Positions 9,201 to 18,700 of a stretch of 64,000 nucleotides of DNA are shown piece after piece. Position numbers and translations under genes: made by a program. Each line of letters opens with the position of its first letter. Within the stretch, counting starts at the first letter, position 1. The DNA is taken from positions 176,081,401 to 176,145,400 of the forward strand of contig NC_084827.1 of NCBI RefSeq assembly GCF_033115175.1, given 5' to 3'. The notes beneath the pieces are model-generated. The model saw only the letters and a list, made by a program, of their open reading frames with translations. It was not told the DNA's origin and did no database searches. The stretch comes from Lepus europaeus (taxonomy: Eukaryota; Chordata; Mammalia; Lagomorpha; Leporidae).

Positions 9201-12155
9201 CCAGAGCCAGGAGCCACCATGACTTGCTTACCGTCCTCCTCGTCCTCCTCGTCTTCGTCCTCGTCCTCCTCGTCATCTTCGTCCTCATCGTCGTCATCCT
9301 CGTCCTCTGAGGCGGGGGCAGCCGCTGCTGCCTTCATCACCGCCGGCTCAAACTCCTCCTCCTCGTCCTCCTCATCGTCCTCGTCGTCATCGTCCTCCTC
9401 GCTGTCCTCCTCGTCTTCGTCATCGTCGCTGTCCTCCTTCTTGGCGTTCTTACCATTCTTGGCCCCCTTGGCGGGGAGGACCGCTCCCTTCTTCCCCGAG
9501 GCTGCTGCCACTGCTTTGCCCAGTGCGGCCCCCTTCTTGCCCAATGCCACCACTGCTTTGGCTGGGGTCACGGCCTTCTTCGCTGGCGTGGCGGCGGCTC
9601 CCTTTTTACCTGGCGTGACGACTGCTTTCTTGGCAGGAGTGGCAACCGCAGGCTTTTTTGTTGGGGAAGCCACCGCCTTCTTGGCTGGAGCTGCAGCAGC
9701 TTTCTTCCCCTTCTTCTGTGGGATGACTATCTAAACAACAGACAAACAGTTCTACTACATCCGAAAGCAGCCCTGGTCCCAGTGTTGGATTCTGGCACTG
9801 CCTCTGGGTCAAGACTGCATACATTCCATGCTAACACGTTAATTTCAACAGATAAGTAAAGTGCTCTGGCATAGCAGATAAACCTGCTGCTTGCAGTGCT
9901 GGCAGCCCATATGGGAGCCAATTCAAGTCCTGGCTGCTCTACTTCCGATCCAGCTCTCTGCTATGGCCTGGAAAGCAGAAGATGGCCCAGGTGCTTGGGC
10001 CCCTGCACCCACGTGGGAGACCCAGAAGAAGATCCTGGCTTCGGATAGGCCCAGCTCTGGACACTGCAACCATTTAGGGAGTGAACCAGTGGATGGGAAA
10101 ACTCTGCCTCTTTATAACTCTGCTTTTCAAATAAGTAAATCTGAAGAAAATTATTATTAAAAATCATCTGGGGGCCGGCGCCATGGCTTAACAGGCTAAT
10201 CCTCCGCCTTGCGGCGCCGGCACACCGGGTTCTAGGCCCGGTTGGGGCGCTGGATTCTGTCCCTGTTGCCCCTCTTCCAGGCCAGCTCTCTGCTGTGGCC
10301 TGGGAAGGCAGTGGAGGATGGCAAGTCCTTGGGCCCTGCACCTGCACTGGAGACACAGGAGAAGCACCTGGCTTCTGGCTTCGGATCGGCAAGATGCGCC
10401 AGCCACAGCGGCCATTGGAGAGTGAACCAATGGCAAAAAGGAAGACCTTTCTCTCTCTCTCTCACTGTCCACTCTGCCTGTCCAAAAAAAAAAAAAAATC
10501 ATCTGGGGATCATAGTGGGTAGTGGTACAGGATTCTTGTCCTGAGACAGGACCTGAGATAAAAATCAGCCTTAAACTGGCTGAGCAATCCTTACAAATTA
10601 CAGCACATCAAATAAACGCTGTATCTGTAAGAATCATCATTTACCTACACTTTAACTCCTATTCAAAGCTACTTTTCACTAACTACTAGTTTACCAGGAT
10701 AGTTCATTGCTGAATTCTAAAAAACCCGACTTTACATGCAAACAACGAAGGTGGATGTGAGCATGCACCTTCAACCCACACAACTGCTACAAACCTTACA
10801 CACAGGGGAACAGAATCCACTTGGTCTTTTATAGGGGTTTTTATAAGGACTCTGGGAAGGATATCCTTAGGCCCAAATACAAATCGGCTCTGTCACTGAT
10901 CCCGTCCCTTTTACCATGGAGGGCTAAGGCCAGTATGCTGAACGGGAGACGTGTATCAACGTCACACCAGCGTGCAGAGGGCACAGATCCCAGATGCTTG
11001 GGGTCTTAAGCTGACACTCAGATACTTACCCAGTCTCCTGCCATCTTCTGAAGCACCCCCCACTACCCCGGGTCATGTGAATAAAACACTACTTTTTCTA
11101 TCCTTTTCAGACACCCAACACCATTCTGTCCACTGTGAAATTGCAACCCAGTTTCTCATCGATTGCGACCCAGTTACCTCTTCTCCGCTGCTGTCATCCT
11201 CGTCATCTTCCGACATCTCCTCGTCTTCGCTATCCTCCTCTACCTCCTTGGGAGGAGGAGCCATCTTCTTGGGCTCACCTTGGTTTTTACCAGCCTATAA
11301 CACACAATGAAGACATGAACACCCCTCACTGACTGCACAGCCCGTTCCGATGTTGCCACCATTCTTCGCAATAAAATGCAAGCCACCACCCTCCTCCACG
11401 CACTTTCAGCGTTAAACATAACCGACACAGAAACTCTGACCAACAGTCCGGCCCAGCAGAGCTTTCCTGTCAATCTTGACAAAACCCAAAAAAAGGCCAC
11501 GGTGATGAAACCATCTCTCTGCCTTTTCTACCCACACCTACTTTCTCCACCCCGGGTTCAACCCTGGCACCAGGCACCCTCACCAGCAGCCGGCGGCCAC
11601 TTTTCCAGGGAGGACCCCCGGCCTCGGCGGAACTCCAGGCAGCAGCAGCGTCGCGAAAGCAGAAAAATTCAAAAAGGCGCCTCGGACCCCAGCCGCCCTG
11701 CCCCTCTCACTGGCCGCGGCCACGTGGGGGTGCCCGGCGGCCACCACGTGCACGCACCCCGGCGCCTCCTTCCGGAGCCGGCGCACGTGGCGGCGGCCGG
11801 GGGCCAGGGCCGCGGCCACCCCGGCCACCCCGCGGCGGGGCCCACGTGGCGGGCGGCGAGCGGGCGCACGTGCGGCCGGAGGCGGGGCCCTGCCCGCGCG
11901 CGGCGCACGCGTTGGCCCTCCCGCCGCCCCGCGCCCAAGCCCTCCGCACCTGCCGGAGCGCGCTTCACCTCGCCGCCAAGCAGCCAAGACACGCGAGAAC
12001 TCCCCGCCAGTCGCGCGAGACTTCCCACAGCATGGCGCCCTCGAACGCGCCCGGGACGGCGCGCAGGCCCTCCTCCCGCGGCGCCGCGCGCGCTCCTGAG
12101 CAGCAGGCCTCGACGCTCGCGCGCCCACAGCGCTTACCTTGGCGAGCTTCACCAT
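3125..12155 (-). CDS. NCL: Nucleolin, 14 coding exons (gene span start to stop)
   Basis: Nucleolin is the major nucleolar RNA-binding protein, acting in Pol I transcription, pre-rRNA processing and ribosome assembly. The ATG is at 12155-12153 and the TAA at 3127-3125. All 14 coding exons have GT/AG introns and matching phases apart from one base each in exons 6 and 10. In order the product has basic TPAKK-type repeats alternating with long Asp/Glu tracts (exons 2-4), a basic linker KRKKEM...KKQK (exon 5), four RRMs (exons 6-13) and a Gly/Arg-rich RGG tail ending KKTKFE (exons 13-14). RNP2 motifs are LFVGNL, LLAKNL, LVLSNL and LFVKGL; the RNP1 motifs of RRM2-4 lie across exon junctions. Summing exons with the two indels corrected gives 723 codons, so 722 residues against 710 in human; the surplus appears to lie in the acidic and basic repeats. 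As written, the exon 6 deletion ends the frame within about 15 codons of the exon start. Identity is near certain. Confidence 0.97.
3332..3555 (-). CDS. NCL: NCL coding exon 13 (RRM4 second half and RGG domain)
   Basis: 224 nt, phases 2/1. Encodes FGFVDFNSEEDAKAAKEAME, DGNKVTLDWAKPKGE and then repeated GGFGGRGGGRGG units, the RGG box used for RNA and protein contacts and for arginine methylation. Confidence 0.96.
3692..3828 (-). ncRNA. SNORA75: SNORA75 (U23) H/ACA snoRNA in NCL intron 12
   Basis: Lies in the intron between exons 12 and 13, the known home of U23. The minus strand carries the remembered U23 core (GAGCTCCTTTCTGTC; CACAGAACTAGCATTAT), a central H box AGACAA at 3767-3762, and a 3' ACA at 3697-3695 followed by exactly three bases. 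H/ACA RNAs guide pseudouridylation with dyskerin. The 5' end is approximate. Confidence 0.9.
3890..4016 (-). CDS. NCL: NCL coding exon 12 (RRM4 first half)
   Basis: 127 nt, phases 1/2, acceptor after a C-rich tract. Encodes KTLFVKGLSEETTEETLKES and the RIVTDRETGSSKG segment. The frame is clean throughout; the next intron hosts SNORA75. Confidence 0.96.
4201..4282 (-). ncRNA. SNORD20: SNORD20 (U20) C/D snoRNA in NCL intron 11
   Basis: Box C ATGATGA (4275-4269), internal CTGA and GTGATGA (D'/C'), box D CTGA (4209-4206), and a six-pair terminal stem GCTGGA/TCTGGC. The 21 bases before box D (4230-4210) are perfectly complementary to the 3' region of 18S rRNA containing GACTATCTAGAGG, the known U20 target for 2'-O-methylation. 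Confidence 0.95.
4346..4479 (-). CDS. NCL: NCL coding exon 11 (RRM3 second half)
   Basis: 134 nt, phases 2/1. Encodes YAFIEFASFEDAKEALNSCN, EIEGRAIRLELQ and the PRGSPNARS linker. Donor GTAAGT; the next intron hosts SNORD20. Confidence 0.96.
4632..4756 (-). CDS. NCL: NCL coding exon 10 (RRM3 first half), frame broken by one extra base
   Basis: Acceptor TTGCAG, donor GTAGGT. Length is 125 nt where the flanking phases (1 in, 2 out) need 124. The RNP2 codons for LVLSNL contain a run of five T (4734-4738) where four are needed. On either side the frame is the expected one: ESKTLV before, then SNLSYSATEETLQEVFEKA and NGKSKG after. Confidence 0.93.
4851..5156 (+). mobile_element. CSINE, young type, in NCL intron 9
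   Basis: Complete, with A-run at the end and TGCCCTGC on both sides (4842-4849 and 5159-5166). Antisense to NCL transcription. Confidence 0.9.
5290..5508 (+). mobile_element. Old CSINE in NCL intron 9
   Basis: GTGTGGCTCAACGGCTAAGG head and CACATGGGAGACCCGGATGG body; poorly preserved. Confidence 0.65.
5530..5805 (-). mobile_element. Old CSINE in NCL intron 9
   Basis: Reversed tail at 5530 and CCACTGTGCCACACTGCCAC at the head end. It lies inverted to the two copies before it. Confidence 0.7.
5950..6107 (-). CDS. NCL: NCL coding exon 9 (RRM2 second half)
   Basis: 158 nt, phases 2/1, acceptor TTGCAG, donor GTAAGA. Encodes IAYIEFKTEADAEKTFEEKQ, EIDGRS and the linker to RRM3. The linker reads QDHRGG where human has QDYRGG. 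A diverged relative of this exon lies at 44605-44788. Confidence 0.96.
6526..6649 (-). CDS. NCL: NCL coding exon 8 (RRM2 first half)
   Basis: 124 nt, phases 1/2, acceptor TCTAG, donor GTATGT. Encodes RDARTLLAKNLPYKVTQDEL (RNP2 LLAKNL) and DGKSKG, with RNP1 continuing in exon 9. Confidence 0.96.
7030..7228 (+). mobile_element. Old CSINE in NCL intron 7
   Basis: CTGGGCACTTAGTCTAGCAG to CCAGTAAATGGGAATTC; only the general SINE pattern is left. Confidence 0.5.
7475..7599 (-). CDS. NCL: NCL coding exon 7 (RRM1 RNP1)
   Basis: 125 nt, phases 2/1. Encodes KFGYVDFESAEDLEKAL (RNP1 of RRM1) and ends in KGKDSKK. Donor GTAAGT is a near-consensus site. Confidence 0.96.
7905..8150 (+). mobile_element. CSINE lacking its head, NCL intron 6
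   Basis: Starts near the B-box region and runs to AATAAATTAAATCTTTT. Confidence 0.8.
8326..8466 (-). CDS. NCL: NCL coding exon 6 (start of RRM1), frame broken by one missing base
   Basis: Acceptor GTACAG, donor GTAGGT. The exon is 141 nt, but its entry phase (1) and the phase needed by exon 7 require 142. Codons read TEPTTSF up to TTC and then lose register; one base later the frame gives HLFVGNL, SKSAPELKTGISDVFAKN and DVRIG as in other mammals. The gap falls where human has AAT (Asn) and this sequence has only AT, at about 8442-8444. Neither alternative AG acceptor restores the frame. Confidence 0.93.
8544..8613 (-). ncRNA. SNORD82: SNORD82 (U82/Z25) C/D snoRNA in NCL intron 5
   Basis: Perfect terminal stem AGCACA/TGTGCT (8613-8608 with 8549-8544), box C GTGATGA, internal CTGA then TGATGGT, and box D CTGA. 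Intron position and the segment AACAAAGGGACTTAAT-like (here GACAAAGGGACTTAATGC) agree with mammalian U82, predicted to guide methylation of 18S rRNA. Confidence 0.92.
8656..8742 (-). CDS. NCL: NCL coding exon 5 (basic linker, likely NLS)
   Basis: 87 nt, phases 1/1. Encodes PVKEAPGKRKKEM and APEAKKQKVEG, the bipartite-looking nuclear localisation region just before RRM1. Donor GTACCT; the following intron hosts SNORD82. Confidence 0.95.
8835..9047 (-). CDS. NCL: NCL coding exon 4 (longest acidic tract)
   Basis: 213 nt, phases 1/1. Encodes SEEEAMETTPAKGKK followed by a run of roughly forty Asp/Glu residues. Donor is GTAACC. The low-complexity GAG/GAC codons make this exon prone to length variation. 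Confidence 0.95.
9232..9730 (-). CDS. NCL: NCL coding exon 3 (TPAKK repeats and acidic tracts)
   Basis: 499 nt, phase 0 in and phase 1 out, acceptor TTTAG, donor GTAAGC. Encodes the basic repeats (ATPAKK, VTPGKK and variants) that carry CDK1-type TP sites, then two Asp/Glu tracts split by an FEPAVMKAAAAAPAS segment. On the plus strand this appears as a deceptive poly-Ser open frame. Confidence 0.96.
9857..10145 (+). mobile_element. CSINE in NCL intron 2
   Basis: Near full length, ends AATAAGTAAATCTGAAG. Confidence 0.85.
10172..10498 (+). mobile_element. CSINE, young type, in NCL intron 2
   Basis: Full head GGCCGGCGCCATGGCTTAAC, A-run tail, and flanking copies of AAAATCATCTGGGG. Confidence 0.92.
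11178..11294 (-). CDS. NCL: NCL coding exon 2
   Basis: 117 nt, 39 codons, from acceptor TATAG to donor GTAACTG. Encodes AGKNQGEPKKM followed by the first acidic tract (EVEEDSEDEEMSED), which holds likely CK2 serine sites. Confidence 0.96.
11721..11872. promoter_or_regulatory. Cluster of five CACGTG E-boxes in NCL intron 1
   Basis: CACGTG occurs at 11721, 11745, 11784, 11843 and 11867. NCL is an established MYC target bound in intron 1, and CACGTG is the canonical MYC/MAX site. Confidence 0.75.
12138..12155 (-). CDS. NCL: NCL coding exon 1
   Basis: Encodes MVKLAK in phase 0, followed by donor GTAAGCG at 12137. The start context is GCCATCATGG, with an A at -3 and a G at +4. The 5' UTR continues up to about 12296. 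Confidence 0.95.
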
Positions 12156-12296
12156 GATGGCGGCTTATGACGGCGGCGGCTGTGGCGCAGACGAGCCTAG
12201 AGGAACCCGAGCGGCGTCGATGGCGGCCGCGGGTGACTGAAGATGCCGGAGCACGTACGCCGGGCTACCAGCGAGAGCTAGAGACTGAGGCGAAAG
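12156..12296 (-). promoter_or_regulatory. NCL: NCL 5' UTR and likely transcription start
   Basis: The minus strand begins CTTTCGCCTCAGTCTC at about 12296, like the human NCL 5' end as remembered. The start, a C followed by pyrimidines, resembles a 5' TOP motif, which would fit growth-linked translation; that reading is inference. Confidence 0.7.
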
Positions 12297-13260
12297 ACTG
12301 AGCCTGCCCAGTAATCGCCTCTGGAAAGGCGACGACGGCGCCCTCGTGACTCCGCCTCTGCCAATCAGAGCTCGCGTCCGTCGCGCGAGCCAATCGCAAG
12401 CCGCTAACTGTGCGCGGCGTGGGGCGGGGATTGGGCCGGAGTGGGCGGGCCCAGGCGGCCAAGGAGGGGAAGGGGGTCTGGCGGCCGCGTCCTGGAGGCG
12501 GGACTTGCTTTGTGCAAGGCCGGCGCTGATTGGCCCGTGGGTGCGCGGGTCGCAGAACGTTCCTCCGCGGCCGGTCGTCCCGGCGCATGCGTCGTAAGCG
12601 CGCTCTTTTGGCGCGGGGCGTGCGAGTGGGGCCGCGCGCTGAGCGAACGCAGGCCGGTGGTCTTGGGTTCTAGAAAGTGGCCGCGTCCCGTGGACTTGTC
12701 CGCGGGAGGGCGGTGGCCCGCGCTCCTCGCTGAGCCTGCTTGCGGCTCTGGAGAGAGGGGTCGGCGGGTCAGCCCGAGAGCGCCGGAAGTTGGGGTCCGG
12801 CCAAGTTCAGAGTGGCCTCTGGGGGGCCGCGGGCCGGCCAGGGGCCCCCTCCGGCCCACGTGCCTGCCGGGGCTGCGGATAGATTTGTGAGCCGTGCACA
12901 GACGCGCGGTTAGCCCCCATAGCCACGCGGTAGGTGTGTGTCCCCGGGGGCAAGGAGCTTGCAGGTAGCGCTCGCGAGGGGCGCGGTCGTGGGGTGGGCA
13001 GCGGGCCGGGCCGCGTCCGCTGCCGCTGGAGCCAGGGCTCCCGTTACAGGTGGCCGCTGGGCGGGCAGCGGCTCCACGTGGCCCAGCAGTGGACCGGCAC
13101 CCCGGGCGGGGCTCGGCAGGTGCGCTTGGCCCTGTGTGCTCAGATGGGCGCCGAGCTTAGCAAACCGGAGCAGAGGGACACAGATGCCCAAAACGGCCAG
13201 GGCTGGGCCGGATCGCAGCCAGGGGCTCCGTGCAGGCCTCCCCAGGAGCTGAGGGCCAGG

Positions 13261-13811
13261 GGCTGCAGCCCTCACTCCAGTCTCCCATGTGGTCGGAAGT
13301 GGAGGCGGTGCCACATCGCAGGCGCTCTGTCCGATCCCAGCGGCAGCTCAACCTGCTGCGCCCCCGCTGCCCACCTAGGATTTTGCATTAAAGGCCTAGG
13401 AGGATTCTAAGGGGCAGCCGAGTTACTTTAGTTCTTACTAGCACACCTGACACGATAGGGAACCCACAGCTACTCACTAGGGCGCTCAGGCCAGTTGTGA
13501 GGTCTGCCCCCTTTTTATCTGATGCTCTGAGGAGGGTCGTGTCTTGAAGAGTAGGGGATGGGGGGCCGGGGGATCCTTTCCGGGTGACGAGGATGGGGTA
13601 GAGAGGGAATGGCATGAGCCAGGACATGGTGGGATAGGACCCTGTGGGTGTCCAAGCAGGGCGGGCACGACCAGGGGACCGGGTGGATTTTAAGAAGCAG
13701 GTGTGTAGCCAGCTGGGTGAGTTTCCTGTGTCCGACATCAGAGGAGCCGAGCTAGTCCCAGCCTCTGGCTCTGGACGCGAGCTTTGCGCCAGTGCAGACC
13801 CTGGGTTCCTG
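13261..13811. other. Unique sequence upstream of the NCL CpG island
   Basis: CpG density falls off here; no gene seen. Confidence 0.5.
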
Positions 13812-13950
13812 CCACACGGGGAAGACCTGCATTGAGTGCCCAGCTTTGACCCAGCCCAGTGCCAACTGTTACGTGCTCTTGGAGAGTTCCCCCGTGATGG
13901 GAGCTCATCGCTCTGCCTGTCTGCCTCTCAAATAAATAAAAATGTATTGG
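13812..13950 (+). mobile_element. CSINE 3' half
   Basis: Only the last third, ending CAAATAAATAAAAATG. Confidence 0.7.
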
Positions 13951-14223
13951 CCCGGCTGGCTCCTTGTCATTGAGACTTCAGTGTATGCCACCTCCTTAGG
14001 GCCCTTCAGGAGCCTCCAGTGAAAAGTGCCCCCCCTAGTTGAGTCTTGGGCGGGGACTTGTCGCTGCCTGGTATTTTTCCTGGCTGCTCATGGCTCTGTC
14101 GCTGCCCAGGCGTGGGAACACAGATTTGGTGCTGTGCTGTATTCAGCAGAGAGCCAATGTCACTTCGTGTTCAAGTGTCAGGCAGCGAAACAGCACCTGA
14201 CATGAGGAGACTTGAAAAGGTGC

Positions 14224-14480
14224 TGGGGGCGGGCATCGTGTGCAGCACGTTAAGCCAGTGTTCGCAACGCCTGCATCCCATGGCAGCGTGCCTACTCAGG
14301 TCTTGGCTACTCCATTTCCGATCCAGTTCCCTGGGAAGGCAACGGGAAATGACCCGACATGGGAAACCCCAAGGGAGTGCTGAGCTCCCAGCTTCAGCCT
14401 GGCCCGCCCTGGCCGTTGCAGCCATTTCAGGAGCGAACCAGCAGCTCTCTCTGTTGCCCTGCCTGTCAAATCCTTAAAAG
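14224..14480 (+). mobile_element. CSINE, diverged
   Basis: Head GGGGGCGGGCATCGTGTGCA; short middle deletion; tail CCTTAAAAG. Confidence 0.75.
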
Positions 14481-14577
14481 TGTGGAAAATGGTAACGCTT
14501 GTTAAGTGCAGGCAGTGTCCCAGCTCTTTATTCATTCATTTATTATTCAAAATCACCTTACAATATCCCTTTGTTTT

Positions 14578-14876
14578 TAAAAGATTTATTTATTTATTTG
14601 AAAGGCAGAGAGGTTTTCCATCTGCTGATTCATTCCTCAAATGGCCACATTGGCTGGAGCTGGGCTGATCCGAAGCCAGGAGCCTGGAGTTGCTTCTGGG
14701 ACTCCCATGTGGGTGTAGGGGCCCAAGCATTCGGGCCATCTGCTGCTGCTTTCCCACACACATTAGCAGGGAGCTGGATCAAAAGTGGAGCAGCCGGGAC
14801 TCTTAACTAGTACCCATGTGAGAAACCAGTACTGCAGGTGGCGGCTTTACCCACTGTACCACAGCACCAGCCCCAC
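14578..14876 (-). mobile_element. CSINE
   Basis: AAGATTTATTTATTTATTTG at the tail end to CACAGCACCAGCCCC at the head. Confidence 0.9.
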
Positions 14877-15128
14877 CTTACAGTATTCTTAACAGTTTAT
14901 AGAAACGGGCAGAGGAGGGGTGAATCAGGATCTCGGAGCTGGGAAGTGGAGGAGGTGGGGTTCAGGTTGAGGCCTGGTTCTGTTAGCCGGGCTTATTCAA
15001 CTGTCAAATGAGGGTTACAACAGTGTCTGCCTTTTGGGTTTGTATTAAGTGAGGTACAATTTTTTTGGACTGCACATATTAAGCCTAAGAGGAAGGGTTA
15101 ATATTCTTTAAAAAAAAAAAAGGGGGGG

Positions 15129-15462
15129 GGGCTGGTGCTATGGAGTAGTGAGTAAAGCCGCCTACAGTGCTGGCATCCCACGTGGGCACCAGTTTGAGTC
15201 CCAGCTGCTCCACTGCTGATCCAGCTCTCTGCTATGGCCTGGGGAAGCAGTAGAGGATGGCTCAAGTCCTTGGGCCTCTGCACTCACATGGAAGACCCGG
15301 AAGAAGCTCCTGGCTCCCAGCTCCTGGCTCCTGGCATTGGATTGGCTCAGCTTCAGCTGTTGGCGGCCATTTAGGGAGTGAACCAGCAGATGGAAGACCT
15401 CTCTCTCTGCCTCTGCCTCTCTGTAACTCTGCCTTTCAAATAAATAAATATTTTAAAAATAC
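15129..15462 (+). mobile_element. CSINE
   Basis: Full length with a duplicated GCTCCTGGCTCCTGG segment; preceded by an A/G homopolymer. Confidence 0.9.
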
Positions 15463-15760
15463 TTATTTTCATCTACATGAAAGCAGAGCACTCTGTTGCC
15501 TGGTTCACTCTCCAAATGCCCGCAACCGCTAGGGCTGGGCCGGGCCACAGGCAGGAGCCTGGAACAGCATCTGAGTCTCCCACAGGGGTGGCAGGGGCTG
15601 AAGTGCTTGAGCTGCGATCTAGCTTCCAGGTGCATATTAGCAGGAGGCTGGATTGGGAGCAGAGGAGCCAGGACTTGGACCTGTACTCCGATACACAATG
15701 CAGGCATCCCAGAGCAGTGGCTTAACCCACTCCACTGCACCCCTAAATACCCCAAAACTA
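15463..15760 (-). mobile_element. CSINE
   Basis: Abuts the previous copy tail to tail. Confidence 0.8.
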
Positions 15761-15767
15761 CATGCTT

Positions 15768-16036
15768 TTTAGGATTTATTTATTTGAAAAACCAACAGAG
15801 AGAGATACGTTTACCTACCTGTTAACTTCCCAACCGCTAGGGCTGGGCCAGGTGGCAGCCGGGAACTCCATTCCAGCCTCCCAGGTGGGTGGCAGAAGCC
15901 CACGTACTTGGGGCTGTCATCTGTCCGCCCGCTCCCCTCCGCACATTAGCAGGGAGCCTGATCAGAAGCAGAAGAGCCGGGACTCAAACCAGGCCCTCAG
16001 GCGCTTCACCCACTGCACCGCGACACTGGCCCCCAC
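15768..16036 (-). mobile_element. CSINE
   Basis: Head end reads GCGACACTGGCCCCC; body diverged. Confidence 0.8.
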
Positions 16037-16955
16037 TAAGGATCTTACCAGCCGGTGGGGAAGGAATGAGAAGAGGGAGAGTTAGAAGGGCAGGAAAGAA
16101 AGGAAGGGCCGCCTCCTGACTGATTTGAGCATAAAGGCCGCAGTGGGCATCGTGTAACCAGCTGTGTAGTGGACAGGATGGAGGCTCTGGGGGCAGGGCT
16201 GGCATGGCCGCTCCGTCTCTGCCTTCCGCTTACCCAGATTGGGCATCGTAGGTGCTCAGTGAGGAGGTCCAGCCTGCTGGTCTCAGTGAAGAGATAAGCC
16301 ATCTTCTAAGAAAGAAGGGAAGGCAGGATAGTCTAATGAGCAGTCTACAATGTGAAAGGATTGAACGTAAAGGTGATTAGGAAGCAGATAAACAAGTTAC
16401 CTACAGCAAGAAGGAGGGAGAACCCATTACTACTTTGAACAAGGTAATGCCCTGGGGGGTGAGGAGGCTCCCTAGCAAGGTCCAGAGGCCTTGGTTGGGT
16501 GGGAATTGTGAAATCAGCCCTGTCTGGTCTGTAGTGGGTGCGCTCACACCGGCCCTGGTCTGCTGAATGAAGGCCGCGACTCCTGTGGGGTTTTCCACGG
16601 TACGCTTAAGTGTCAAGTAAGGCAGAGGGATCAGGGCCACGTTCTACACCTAAGATCCTGCCAGGGAAACCTTGGTGGGCTTCCCAAAGGGCCACCTCAA
16701 GCCGGAGAATCCAGTGTTTCCCCCCACCCTCAACCCGGAACCAGACAGCCACAGGCTGGGCGTAAGGGGCTCTGTGAGCTTCCAGATGCTTTGGTTTTTT
16801 TATGTTTTGAAGGCATGAATTTTTTATTTATTGAATGACAAAGTGCACACAGCACAGTGATGTGCAGTAAACAAAGTCTGCCTCCCACTGCTGGCCACTC
16901 ACTGCCGGGCCGGTACCGGAACAATCTTGTGTATCTCCCAGCTTCAGGAAGCACA
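16037..16955. other. Intergenic DNA
   Basis: No gene. A T-rich patch at 16791-16835 (TTTTTTATTTATTGAATGAC) may be the tail of a very old SINE. Confidence 0.5.
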
Positions 16956-17250
16956 GGGGCCGGAGCTGGCACAGTAGTTTAGGCCACTGCTTGCAACTCG
17001 GGCGTCCCGTATCAGAAGTTCAAGTCCCGGTCCTCTGCTTCCATCTAGCTTCTTGCTAACGTGCCTGGGAGGCGGCGGATATTGGCCCAAGTGCCTGGGC
17101 TCTGCCACCCATGTAGGAGACCTGGATGGAGCTCCTGGCTCTTGGCCCAGCCCTGGCAGTGGACAGGCGTTTGGAGAGTGAAGCAACAGTTGCGCGATTC
17201 TTTCCTTTGAACGCTCTGCCTTTCAGGTAAATCAATCTTTAAAAAAGAAA
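16956..17250 (+). mobile_element. CSINE
   Basis: GGGGCCGGAGCTGGCACAGT head and GTAAATCAATCTTTAAAA tail. Confidence 0.85.
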
Positions 17251-17631
17251 GTGCACGTAACATACATGCCACAAAAGCAGGTATACAGTCAGAACTCAGC
17301 CTTCCTTATCAACTGCGTTGATCTTGAAACCCGGCCCGCGTGAGTACCTGTCGAGCTGCCTTGTTCTTTTTCAACAGACACAGTGTCCCTCATACGGAAT
17401 GAAGGTGGTTTACTTAGCCAGTCGCCACGCTGGGCATTTAGGGTCATGGCCTGTGTCTGGCTGTCGCCATGTGCTATTTTCCTGTATTTTACACGTACGC
17501 GAGTCCTGTACGGGGGGTGCTGAAGTAGAGAACAGCTGGGGCGGCAGGAGGCCGGCCTTCATGTAGGGAGAGATGTTCTCCAAGTGCTGCTTCTGTGTGG
17601 GGTTGTTTTTGTTTAAGATTTATTTATTTTA
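17251..17631. other. Intergenic DNA
   Basis: Nothing recognisable beyond a stray TTTAAGATTTATTTATTT SINE-tail remnant at 17612. Confidence 0.5.
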
Positions 17632-17940
17632 GGGGCCAACGCTGAGGCGCCGACATCCCATATGGGTGCCGGTTCTAGTCCCAGATGCTCCTCTTCCAAT
17701 CCAGCTCTCTGCTGTGGCCTGGGAAAGCAGTGGAGGATGGCCCAAGTGCTTGGGCCCCTGCGCCCACATGGGAGACCCAGAAGAAGCTCCTGGCTCCTGG
17801 CTTCAGATCAGCTCAGCTCCAGCCATTGTGGCCATTTGGGGAGTGAACCAGTGGATGGAAGGCCTCTCTCTCTCTGTCTCTCCCTCTCACTGTCTGTAAT
17901 TCTGCCTCTCAAATAAAATGAATAGAATCTTTTTTAAAAA
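17632..17940 (+). mobile_element. CSINE
   Basis: Short head deletion; body well kept; (CT)n before AAATAAAATGAATAG. Confidence 0.9.
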
Positions 17941-18247
17941 AACTATATTTATTTTATTTGAAAGAGTTACAGAGAGAGAGGGAAGAAGAAACAGATTTTT
18001 CTTCCACTGGTTCACTCTTCAGACGGCTGCATTGGCTGGAGCTGGGCCAGACTGAATCCAGGAGCCAGGAGCTTCTTCCAGGTCTCCCACATGAGTGCAG
18101 GCGCCCAAGCACCTGGGCCATCCTCCACTGCTTTCCAAGGTGCGCCAGCAGGGAGCTGGATCAGAAGTAGAGCAGCTGGGACCTCAAACTGGCACCAAAA
18201 TGGGATGCTGGTGGTGGCTTAATCCACCATGCCACAACACCAGACCC
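17941..18247 (-). mobile_element. CSINE
   Basis: Forms an immediate inverted pair with 17632-17940. Confidence 0.88.
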
Positions 18248-18379
18248 TTGGTTGGGGTTTTTGGTGGCAGTCCCACCTGCCCCGGCTGGGTGGGGCTTCC
18301 GCTGGCCCCAGAGCACCAGGCTGGGAGGCAGCACTGTAGCACTATATGTTTTGGTAGAGGAGAAGTTGGGGGCTCTGGG

Positions 18380-18700
18380 CATAGCTTGCTTGCTTGCTTG
18401 CTTGCTTTACTTGAGAGGCAGAGTTACAGATGGGGTTGGAGGGGGAGATCCTCCATCCACTGGTTCACCACCAAATGGCCACAACAGATGGAACTGGGCT
18501 GATCCAAAGCCAGGAGCCTCTTCTGGGTCTCCCATGCAGGTATAGGGGCCCAAGCACTTGGGCCATCCTCCACTGCCCTCCCAGGCCACAGCAGAGAGCC
18601 AAATTGGATGAGGAGCAGCCAGGACCAGAACTGGCACCCATATGGGATAGTAGTGCCACAGGTGGAGGCCTGCCCACTACGCCACAGCACCAGCCCCTGG
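18380..18700 (-). mobile_element. CSINE with (TTGC)n at its tail
   Basis: Five TTGC units at 18382-18403 replace the usual A-rich tail; head CAGCACCAGCCCC. Confidence 0.88.

Larger units (their letters stand above)
11580..13260. promoter_or_regulatory. NCL: CpG island and promoter region of NCL
   Basis: Very CpG-dense stretch covering intron 1, exon 1 and about 1 kb upstream. No TATA box is seen upstream of the start. CCAAT sequences occur on both strands (12361, 12390, 12528 region) with several GGGCGG-type boxes. I see no convincing divergent gene; plus-strand open frames here are explained by GC content. Confidence 0.85.

Noticed and set aside
9183-9734. 183-codon plus-strand frame rich in serine and alanine
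   Set aside because: It is the antisense shadow of the Asp/Glu and Lys tracts of NCL exon 3.
11376-12170. 264-codon plus-strand frame across the NCL promoter
   Set aside because: Produced by high GC in the CpG island; Pro/Arg/Ala-rich with no domain and opposed to NCL exon 1.
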